Origin: Branchiostoma floridae
Taxonomy: Eukaryota > Chordata > Leptocardii > Amphioxiformes > Branchiostomatidae
Direction of reading: 5' to 3'
Assembly (NCBI RefSeq): GCF_000003815.2
Contig: NC_049979.1
Coordinates: 21,058,845 to 21,122,844 of the forward strand
Length of the DNA: 64,000 bases
In this document: piece by piece, positions 50,401 to 62,400 of the stretch
How the letters are laid out: each line of letters begins with the position of its first letter
Numbering within the stretch: the stretch's first letter is position 1
Made by a program: the position numbers and the translations under genes
Notes under the pieces: generated by a model
What the model was told of the DNA's origin: nothing
Database searches by the model: none
What the model saw: the letters and a program-made list of their open reading frames with translations, nothing else

Positions 50401-53400
50401 AAATATGAAAAAAATGAAATAGAGAACTATAACATCAACTCTCCTAATTGACCATCTAGATATCTGAAGTGTACATTGTTGAAGCTACATTAATTGATGA
50501 ACCTCTTTCAATTCAACATATTATTTCCCAGAGGCGGTCTTGGGGGTCCGGTGGTATTATGGGGGTTGACCAAAATTATCCAAAGACTTATTACCTTTGA
50601 AGTTCAAGTTACATTTTGTGCTATATTTCTTGTCTTACAAAATGTGGTACATACTTCTTTCATCCTACCAGCGACTCAGTGCCCCTCAATGCAAGTCTCC
50701 AATGGTTTTATAACTGGAGGAACTGTGTTTGGTACCACGGCCAGCTGTGGCTGTGACCCTGGATATCTCCTGATTGGTCCGGCCACCACCACCTGCCAAA
50801 GCATCGGTACCTGGAGTGCTTCGGCTCCTACATGCACAAGTGAGCAGTACACGATGTAACCTCATAGTAGCTCTTGGAACTAATTTTTCTCACTGTTAAG
50901 TCGCTGTTAAGTCACACAGTCACCAAGACTTAGAAGTATCTGTTGATCCCCAGAAAGTCACCTAAAATTTCTCAGAGCATGTGACCTTCCAGGACATTTA
51001 ATTTGAGCAATCTGGTCCTCAACTTTTCCTGACAAAGACCTATTTTAGAACAAAATTTAATACTTCTCAGTCACTGAAATAAATTGTCTAGGTGAGTTGC
51101 AACATTTTTACTTCTTTTCTCAGGGAAGTGATATGAGGATCTTAAAAAAGTAAAATCTTTCCTCATCATGTACAGACATGCTATGCAGTTCTGGTTGTTA
51201 CTTAGTTCAAGTGAGTAGAATATATGCAGAAGTATATAATTTTTACTTTCACAAAAAGGCTGACATGGTTGAATGCTTTAATTGTGCCATTTCCTTTACT
51301 AGTTAAGGACTGTCAGCCACTTGTGGCTCCAAACCATGGGTCAGTGACTGGTGGGAACACCTACGGGGACGTGGCCACATACGCCTGCGATCCAGGCTAC
51401 GAAATGGTCGGGAGCCCCACCCAGACATGCCAGGACAACCAGCATTGGTCAGGCTCTCCACCATACTGTATTAGTACGTATACTCACTCAATTCTGCATT
51501 TAACACCCTCCGATTTAATTTGGGAATTCCATTATTATTTGGGAGTGACCTTCCAGATCTCAGCAACCGTACACCCAGATGGGCTGATATCGTAAGCTGT
51601 AAGTATAAATGATGTAAGAAATACGTAGCAGCCAATAACGACCCCCTGGGGATTAATCTAAATTGGCATAACTGTACATAATTATGCATAATTATGCATA
51701 ACTTTTGAGGGTTATGCATAATTATGCATAAGTTTCCAATGGTTATGCATAATTATGCATAAGGTTCCAAGAATTATGCATAATCATCAGAACCCTTATT
51801 CATAACCCTTTGAACAAGCATAGTTATGCATAACCCTGGAACCTTNNNNNNNNNNNNNNNNNNNNNNNNNNNNNNNNNNNNNNNNNNNNNNNNNNNNNNN
51901 NNNNNNNNNNNNNNNNNNNNNNNNNNNNNNNNNNNNNNNNNNNNNATCATTTATACTTACAGCTCACGATATCAGCCCATCTGGCTCTACGGATGCTGAG
52001 ATCTGGAAGGTCACTCCCACATAATAATGGACTTCCCAAATTAAATCGGAGGGTGTTATTTAGATTTCGTTTAGCAATAGCCATAAGATGGCTTCATTTG
52101 GGATGTTTCCATGTATTATATAGGCCTGACAAAAACTTGAATATGATATGTGATATCTGATTTATCTGACTGCACCATTATTTGAAAGGAATGGAGTGTG
52201 CAAAACTGGATGCACCCCTGCATGGGTCCATCAGTGGGACAAGCTACGTCGGTGATACTGTGACCTTCTCCTGTGACACTGGGTATGAGATTACCAGCGG
52301 TTCCTCCTCGAGGACCTGTCAATCAACACAGACTTGGACGGGAACACAGCCAACTTGTACAAGTAGGCAAACCTGTTTTACTTCTTGATGATTGACCTTT
52401 TAATAGGCTTAGATCCTTCTTGCCTAGTGGCACATGTCAACCCACAGTTGGTAGCACATCTCCAGGTTAGTTTTGGTTGACATCTATGTATGTTTATATC
52501 ATCAATGATTGTAGAATTGTAACTTAACAGCTCTGCGGAGAAAAACAAGATGTCAACAATATTCAGCTGCTCATGCATTAAGTTTATTATACCTTAGGTA
52601 CAAGGGAATACAGGTACAATATTTTATCATTCTGTGCTGCTCTTGCTTTCTTTTAGACTTTTTAATGATGTCATGCAAATATGGGTTATCATATTTGTTT
52701 TTTTATATCATGACATATTGTGGATATCATCTATTAGTAAGTGCTAATTGTTGATCTGAAAGATGGAAGTTTATCAGATCAGATGAAATATTTGCCTTTT
52801 TTCAACAGGAATCAAATGCCCTACTGTGAGTGCCCCTGCCAATGGTAACATGGTGGGAAGTATAGAGTTTGGTGACCAGCTACAGTTCTCATGTAGTCCT
52901 GGTCATCAGCTCATCGGTAGCAGCACACTGACGTGCCAGGCGGACCAGATGTGGGATGTGACAGTACCAACATGCAGTCGTAAGTAACCTCGCTACTAAT
53001 TTTCACCTCTAAAAATAATAAAAATATGTATGAAATGGTAAGTTACATATCTGAGGTAATGCTAGATCATCTTTATCCTTGGGGTAACCTATATCCGTTA
53101 TATTTGAAAACCATCACTCTGGACATCAAGTCAATGGACGGCGGTTTGAAATTGCAATATTTTCAAAATGTCGCAGTGTTAAAGCAGTATCCCTCGACTT
53201 GATATCACTAAATATCCTGCTGTTTTTAACGACAACGGATATATGTTACTCGGGGATAAAGGTGAACTAGCGTTATAGAGAGACTGGTTTTTGCAATTTT
53301 CTATAACTTTCAAACATTCCTTCAATTTTCATATCTTGAGAATACGTAAGATGAGGAAAATGCAATGTACCAAAGGTCGAGACTTTATTCTTATGTAACG

Positions 53401-56400
53401 TTGATACAAATTAAATAAAATAGATAGGTTCTATAGAGAGCAAGACATTTTTGAATAGCATTCACTATGTGTCATCAATGACATGAAAGTTCAATTAAAT
53501 TCTCAGTCCCTGTCTGAAAGGTCCAACTCTTTAAATTAGAGAACATATCCAGTTGATTGTAATGTTGCATCACATCCTATCAACCTTTGCTCTCAAGTTT
53601 TGCCAGCTCTATATTTCATTGGTATGCAGATGACTCTTTCCTTTCCAAACGCAAACAAAGCCACTATCGCAGTAATAATAAACTGATAAAAAAATGTATT
53701 GTTTATCTTCTTTTCCCTTAGCCATTCAGTGCCCACCTCTACAGTCTCCACAGAACGGCCAAGTCAGCGGTGGCAGCTCCTATGGGGACACAAACACCTA
53801 CACTTGTGACATTGGGTACCTTCTGTTTGGTGACAGCACCACAGACTGCCTCAGTACAGGCACTTGGAGTTCACAGCCACCACAATGTACACGTAAGTCA
53901 CAATTTGTACTTCTGGATGTTTTAATGGTGTCAGAATTGGCCTCTTTTGCAATGTGGGCCAACATATCATATCATATCGTCTTGTAATCTTTGTTTGCAC
54001 CATTTTTTATCACATGGCAAAGCAAAGCAGGTTAGCCAGTAAGAGTTTAATGATAATGTGTTAAACATTTTGTAATTATTTTTCTATAACTGTTACATTA
54101 ACACTTTGTTTTGTTACAAGCTGTAGCTTGTGATTGTCACTTTAAAGTTTTAAGTACTTTAAGTCTTAATTAAGTACTTCAAAAAGACATGGGAGTATGT
54201 TCAAACACCAGGTTTATATCATATACTGCATGCATATGTTCTAGATATCTTCTTTGGTCTTTAAAACATAGCTGTAGTATAGGTATGTCTCTCTTACACT
54301 GATTCTGTCCTTGGTGCTGAACTGGCTGTTAGAAACACTCTGATAAGTCAAATTCAATACATCATCATGGTTGCTTTTTGGATCATTTATCTGCCATTGA
54401 AGATAGCATGATGCCTTGAGAACCCTTTTTATGCTTGTTTGGATGTATGGGGTTTTATGTGGAAAAATAAACAAGCAAGCAAATTTTAGCTGTAATACGT
54501 ATTAAAGCGTAATCAAACTATGACTGTCAGCATGGTTACACACTCGGAACTTTCTTGTTGCTCTCTTTTAGTCAAAACCTGCCCCCCACTGACAGCCCCC
54601 AATCACGGCAGTGTGGTTGGTGGGAACAACTACGGGGATGTGGCCCACTACGCCTGCGACCCAGGCTATGACCTTGTCGGGACACCATCACGGACGTGTC
54701 AGGACAACCAGCTCTGGAGTGGGACAGCACCATCCTGTATTAGTATGTACATGTTGTAACCTATGGCAAAGACCCAATAACTGCAGCTATCTTTATCTAT
54801 TGCTACAAATTTACCTCTAGCTATTTTGGCCCCAGAACATTTGGTACCAATCGTTATTGCTTAGCGCAAGCGGATTAATCAAAAGCTTATTTAAGACTCA
54901 GTGAATAAACAGTCAATAAAGAAGCAAAGCGGACTATATCATTATTTTACCCATACATTAGTTTAACTGTAAAAACTCATGATGGGAATGATTCAGTGCT
55001 ACAGTAGCAGGGAGAAAAAATAACCTTTAAGTTAATTTATCACATGCTGGATGTAAATGTTATTTCATGTGTACTTCCAACTTTCTTTTCTGATTCTTTG
55101 TTGTGTTCACCAACTTCTGCCACTGATAGAATAAACCTATTGCTCACGCTGTATCTAGAAATGGAGTGCGCAATCCTGGACCTACCTACCCACGGGACAG
55201 TAAATGGCACCAACTTTGTTGGGGACACTGTGACCTTTGCCTGTGACCCTGGGTACGAGATCACTGGTACCTCCAACAGAACATGTCAATCAACACTGGA
55301 TTGGTCTGGAAAACAACCAATTTGCACAAGTGAGCTTCAAATTCTAATTTTGCTTATTTTTTGGCATTTTTTCATGTCTGCAAGTGCCCAGTTGGATAAC
55401 ACATTGTGTAGAGTAGGGGTGAGTACCGGTACAAAACCGCTTTTTCTTATTGGACCGATCCGGAAAAACCGGACCTGAAAAAATCAGGTGGACCGGATGT
55501 TGGACCTATTAGAAAATGTACAGATTACTTGATCAGGCATTCACACGTTTTGGCACTTAGCGCACGAAGAAAATAATAATAGTGAAGTACAGTGGAGTTT
55601 ATAGTCATTTCTATCAAAGTCTACAGTCAATCGTACAGAGGCAGTTAGCCTTGTAGGATTTTAAAACGCCAGTGGGAGTCGAATACTCCACCAAACAGAT
55701 TTCTTTGTAGTGAAATGGACCATTGTTGTGAGCACAAGTTTTCACATACTGAATCAGTTCCAGGTTCATGTCCGGACCTGGACCTGATCCTCTGGACCTG
55801 AACCGGACCTGAATTTTCTGTACGGGTACCCACCCCTTAAGTGTAGAGAGATACAATGAATGAACACATGACTATTTCTATCTGTGAACAATCATAACCT
55901 TCTTTACCATACATTCACAGAGATACAGTGTCAGTTCTTCAGTACCTTAGCCAACGGACACATGATGGGTGGTAATAGCTATGGTGACCAGTTACAGTTC
56001 CACTGTAGCACCGGCTATCAGCTGGTGGGAAGCAGCACCCTGACTTGTCAGGCTGACCAAACATGGAGTGATGCAGCCCCAACCTGCACTCGTGAGTTAC
56101 TTTTACTCTATCCCGCTGGTCCATACGAAAAGCATTGTCATGTTATTGGCATAAAAAAAATACAAGTTAGGGGCTTAATTTGTTTGGACATTGATAGACA
56201 TGTCATACTAGTTTTTGACCCTTTGCTGACGTCACACTTCCGGTATGGATGTGTGACTTAGGCTGTGGGTTATTTCAACTTGATAAGGATCAGAGGACTG
56301 ATTGAAAGCTTGTTGGTAAGCGCTTTATTTTGTGTACGGATATAGAGTTTAAGATTGTAACATAATGTTGACTACCGTCACAGATAAACTTACATTCAAG

Positions 56401-59400
56401 TTGACATGTCATACTAATGAGTTTAGAAAAAGCTAGGCCTGTAAAATGACTGAGGTTCAGACTGGTCCAGACTGGGCCACTGGTATCACAGAACAATACA
56501 GTACAGAAACAGTAACTATTTTGCATACATTATTAAAGTCTTGCTGAGTGATTGCCACACCTCTCAGTAAAAAATACACAATTTTATCTGCTCATCTGAT
56601 ATTGTCATTACCAGTAACAGTTGGTTTTCTTTTTATCATATTGTATATTGTATTGGATTTGACACTGTGAGTATCATCTTCAGTAACTATACTTCATTTT
56701 GCATCAGGAATCCAGTGCCCTGCTGTCCAGGCTCCTCTGAATGGTGATGTGACTGGGGGGAACTTTTTTGGTAGCACGGCAACCTACACCTGTGATGTTG
56801 GGTACCTCCTGACTGGCCACAGTACCAGCACATGCCTCAGCACAGGCACCTGGAGCAGTCAGGACCCTCAGTGCACATGTAAGTCCATATCTTATTTCAT
56901 TCAGTTTTACCACATTTGTGGAAGGTGTGACATAACAGGTGACTATCACCTTTGCAAGAAGTCAACCCGAAGACCAGACTGTAAGGTTTGATCCACTCAC
57001 ACCGGGAAGGTCCCCTACTCTTTTCGATAAGTGCAGTGGGTTCTTTAACATGCTCGAGGTGTGGCTCTCCCCAAAGCTAGGTACTCATTTTCACCTGAGT
57101 GAAGTGAGGAAAGGGCACAAGATCCGTGACATGGCAGGTTTCGAATTTGTCACCTCTTGAGACTGAGCCCATAGCGCTGCTGATTACGCCACATGATCTC
57201 ACGTTTGATACATATTGATTTACATAAAAAATGATCAATCCCAGAGGCATTTAATTTTTTGACCAAAATAACCATTTACAGTTATTTGTTGAATTTCCAA
57301 AGTTTGTCACTGCTAGTCAATTTTCATTGATTCATATTCAAGAGAAAAGGCTTCATCCCTTATGTGTTGCCAAAAACGTTTTCCAGTATAGTTTTTTTAG
57401 TCACTATTACTTACTAAGGATGTTTTCCATGGTTGTCAAGTAGAACATGAGAAATGTGTATCAGAAATATATGATCCTATTTGCTTGTTGATATTGTCAT
57501 TCATATTGTTGCTTTTCATGGTTTGTCTAATATCAATGAAGCCACTTCAAAAAGTTGCAATTGAATACCAATGGAAATGTTATATTTCCAAATGCGTCAC
57601 CAACAAAAACATTTTCTCACTACAGTGAAGACCTGTCAACCACTGGCGTTTCCAAACCACGGCACAGTGACTGGTGGAAACAATTACGGAAACGTCGCCA
57701 CCTACACCTGCGATGTCGGCTATGACCTAATAGGAAACCCCACCCAGACGTGTCAAGACAACCAGCAATGGACTGGTTCCCCACCAACTTGTCAAAGTAT
57801 GCATGGTTTAATAGATTCTAAATTTGAAATATCAACCCCCACCAAACTCCTTCTGCTTTGTCACCACAAAAAATCCCATTTGCCCAGTCATTCCTCTTCG
57901 TCCTTATTGGAAATCTGTTTGTCCCCACCCTTCTGCTTTGTCCCCAATGGCCGCCATTCCATGGAACTGCTTATAGTTGACAGGAAAATTATCAAGAAAG
58001 AAACAATAATGATGCAAACCTTAGCTATACTAACAAACTCTGTCCTTGGTACTGAACAATGTTTTAACATATGAAATGTTTTATCTGAAGACAATTCAAT
58101 CGCTACAGCTTCGGACAAAATCTCTGTTGTTCATCCAGTGGTGGAGATTGAATTGTCTTTGAATATTGTTTACTTGTATGTCTAACCAGAAATGTGTGCG
58201 ATGCTTTACTTAGTCACATTTAATGTGTCATGATATTATTTCCTTTCAGCAAAGGAAGCCTGTATAACACATGTTATGAGCATGAAGAGCATAATTGTTT
58301 GGGGTGTTGTTAGTTGTGATATGTGGTTATACATGATCTAATTTTTAAAATATATCTTCTGCCAACTTTGTTAAGAGGTCCAGTGTGCCTCTCTGAGTGC
58401 GCCAACAAATGCAGGCATGACGGGAACGGGAAACGAGTATGGGGACACCGTGCATTTCAGCTGTTTGCCAGGATACACTCAGACAGCAGGAGACACTGAC
58501 CGAACTTGTCAAGCAGATGGCATGTGGAGTGGTCTTCAGCCTTCTTGTACAGGTATGAATACCACAGGAATACATAGCTAAATAGTATCTGGCACAGCAG
58601 CATTTTAGTGACATCCAACGAAGCTCTGCTATTGGTATGCATGATGTAATGTAAATTCTATGTAATTCTGCCAGTAGGTATCCTAAGACTGCAAAAAATG
58701 AAAAATTATTGAGGCCTATTCAAAAATATTTGGAACACCGATATCTGAAGGATGCATACTTTGGGTATTACTAATGCTGCATGAAATAAGATTTTTTTAG
58801 GTGGTGTAAGGGTACCCTGTGGAATTATGCAAGCTTATATTACAAGGTCTTTGCTCATCATTTTTAAGACATTCTCAGTGACTCTCATCATGGACTTTGA
58901 AGTCTGGAAAGCTCAATGATTACAAACAGAAAAGACTTCATGTTGTGCAGTAATTATATGGAACTTAAATGCTCTGACAAAATTGCATGTAGCTTGTAGA
59001 TGCCCTAAAAAATTGCCTCAGGCTGTAACTTGTAGATGCCCTGGCAGAATTGTATGTAACTTGTAGATGCCCTGGAAAAACTGTAACTTGTAGATGCCCT
59101 GGAAAAATTGAATGGAGGGTTTCTCCTTATGATATTGTTTTTAACAGCTTTTATTCCCACTTGCAGTGAATGAATGTCCCCAGCTTGATACACCTACTAA
59201 TGGTCAGTCTTATGGCCAAAATGCCTACAATGGTGTGATGATCTTCTTTTGTAATGATGGATATGAACTGGTTGGTGGTGACGCTGTGCGACAGTGCAAT
59301 CCAGTTGACGGCACGTGGACTGGGATTCAGCCATCTTGTCAAAGTAATCATGTATTATATCTTTAAGTTACTGAATTATCATAGAAATATTGATAGAAAG

Positions 59401-62400
59401 CTCCCATGATTTATGAAAGCTGACACTGTTTACCTGCATGTATGCAGGTATGGTTTTGATGCTGGTGGGAACTTTTCGGTAGCCGGGGATGTAGGGCGCT
59501 GTATCTCGTGAACGGATGGTGCGAGCACGACGATTTTTGGTACGTGGGTTGGGGGTGGTAGCCTAACACTCAGGTTTGATTTTGGGCCTCCTGGCGTTTG
59601 AACTTGACATTGCAGGTGGCATTTTTGGTGTTTTTGGGGCACTTTTGGCGCTGTGTGTCCGGAACGATACGCGCGATTGCGACGATTTTTGGTGCATGGG
59701 TGGGGGGTTGTTGCCTGTTGCCTAGGATTGACTTTGGGCCTTGTCGCGTTTGAACTTGACCCGGCAGGTCGAATTTTGTGTCCGGGAGGGGTGTTTCCGG
59801 AGTTATATCTTCTGAACGGCTGGTGCTGGCGCGATGATATTTGGCACATGTGTCGGCGGTGGCTGAATAATGCTCAATTTTGATTTTGGCGCCCTTGGTG
59901 CTTGAACTTGACATTTTAGGTTACCTTTTGTGCGGGCACGGGGCGTGCGCTGTATCTCCGGAACGCAAGGTACCATTGTGTTGCTATTTGGTACGTGAGT
60001 TGTTTGTGGTGTCCTGGTGGTCAGGTTTGATTTTGGGCCTCCTAGTGCTTGAACTTGATACTGTATACTATTAGGTTGACCCTGTTTTTGTGTGGTTGGG
60101 GCATCCTCCCAATATCTGCTTGGTTTTAAAAACAGATTATGGTTGGGTGTAGAACCATCATCTGGCCTGGGCCACCTTCAATGTATCAGGTTACTTAGTG
60201 GCACTGACAGTTTGCCAGATGACGGGAGTGTACAAGATTATATATCTGTTGGTCAGGTATAATTGGAGTTTGCTTATTACTCTTTGTGGTGTTTCTAGAG
60301 CTGTATAGTACTGAGTTTTAAGTTTCGGTACAAGTTCCTTTACCCTGTTGGCAATCATGGTTGAACTTGAACTTAAACAGAAGAAGATGCAATTTTCTAA
60401 TATGGAGGAGAACTGTATAGAGTGTGGGCATAAGAGAAAGGTATGTGTATGATTTGTCCTGTGTTTCTTTTTGTTTCTTTGGTAATGCCATTTCCATACT
60501 GTATACAGGTAATTTGTTGTTTTGGGCTAGTCATATTCGCTTGGTTTTTGGGCCTGCTTAATCTATGGTACAGGCAGGGTTAAGTGGTGGAGGCTTAGCT
60601 TTGTTCTGTTTTAAATTCAGTATCGTTTGTTGCATTTTGTCGCGGCAAATATATGATGAAATTCCCCTTCTAAGCAACTGCTCATTGGTTTGCGGGGATG
60701 TTTGCTGGGTGTTTGCTCTGACTACAACAGCTTCTGAACTTTTCAAAGCTTCCATTGCCAGCAGCTTGCCATCTATAAATGGGGTTGACAAGGACATTTT
60801 TCATAGTAAATTATGCTGTTAAATTTGGCTTAGATACTACAGGAGATTTAGGTTTGGGTTGGATGGATTGAATGATAATATCATACTCTCCCTGGGGACT
60901 AACTGTTGCTGCTGCATGGGGGCTACCACTATTCATATTGTCTAATGTCTATGGAACTACAGATAAAAGTATCATTGGTCAAATTATGCAAGTAACATTC
61001 CGATNNNNNNNNNNNNNNNNNNNNNNNNNNNNNNNNNNNNNNNNNNNNNNNNNNNNNNNNNNNNNNNNNNNNNNNNNNNNNNNNNNNNNNNNNNNNNNNN
61101 NNNNAGTGAAAAACCCCCCCCAGAAATAAAATCTTTAAATGGAAATTTCATTGGGAGGAACCCCAAACCCAAAGGAGACTTTAGCAGCTGCATTAGGTCA
61201 GTACATTGAAATAGGAAGATATTAGTATATCATGTGACAGAGTAACTACATGTGCATGGGCCATCTGAGACAAAAAAAGGTAGCGTCTCAACAACTTCAA
61301 AGTACTGTGGTTGGTTACATACTTAAGAAATCCAAAATAAGTAATGTTCATCCATGTCCAAACTTACAAATTCAGAAAATGGAATTTCAGAGTCAGACTT
61401 TTGCATGGTGCACAACCAACATGGTAAAAAGCTCATTTTTCCAACCACGTACCACAGACAAAAAGGCAAAAATACACAATAGGTCTACAGAAACCCAATA
61501 CATTTCATGCAGGCCTGAGGTCTACGAACTCTTGTTTATACTGTATGTAAGGTCTTAAATTGTACAACTTACTTAACTTTCTCCTTACGAGAAAAAATGT
61601 GTGTCTGTTTTAAAAGAAATGAGGGTGTTGCTTTAGTTTAAACTTCAGTCCAATGTTTTGACTCAACATGTTATACACCTTACATAGATATCTTAATAGA
61701 CATTTTCACTATGCCATTTGTCATTATTTCTTTCTCTTCTATCAGATGACTTTCACCTGACATTATCTTTTTTACGATATCTTAAACAGGAAAAGAGTGC
61801 CCCCCACTTTCAACACCCAGTAACGGTTTCATGTCTGGCACAAACTTCTATGGCGACCAGGTGACCTTCACTTGCCATTCTGGGTACGAGATCTCCGGAA
61901 GTGCGGTCTTAACCTGTCAGATGAACCAACAGTGGAACGGAACCCAACCAACCTGTGAACGTGAGCGTTCCACTTACCTCGAATTTACCTTGAATTCCAC
62001 AGGTTTGATTAGAATGATTATGTCACCTGTAACTGGTGTTTTTAAAGATATGTTAGAAGGTAACCTTATGTTATCATGACGATGGTAAAAGTAATAATAG
62101 CATTTTTCAGGCTGTAGGGACAGTAGGTTATTATCTACTGTGTTCAGGGCACCTTTTATTTCAGGTATCAAAAATCAGGTATCAATTTCTACACCTTGTT
62201 GGAGTAAGAAAAGCCAAGTAACTATTGCAAGGACAGAACATCTAACGTTAGCCAGGAACACAAGGAATTGATTCAATAGCTTAGCCACTCTGTCATTTGA
62301 TGCCAGTTTGATTCTTTCACTAGGAAAAGAATCTGATAGACATTCACAACATTCACAAAGTGTCAATAGACACAAAAAATCAGCAGGAAACTTGTGAAAA

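Larger units (their letters stand above)
51503..52056. repeat. TA-flanked MITE with about 110-bp inverted ends (module 11-12 intron)
   Basis: The ends ACACCCTCCGATTTAATTTG and CAAATTAAATCGGAGGGTGT-type complement are flanked by TA on both sides (51501-51502 and 52057-52058). Long arms include GTGACCTTCCAGATCT and AGATCTGGAAGGTCAC. The middle holds a TATGCATAATTATGCATA-rich array and a 100-N gap. Confidence 0.85.

Noticed and set aside
59430-60074. Several open frames up to 139 codons on both strands
   Set aside because: They lie in the 150-bp tandem array and reflect its GC content and periodicity, not a gene.
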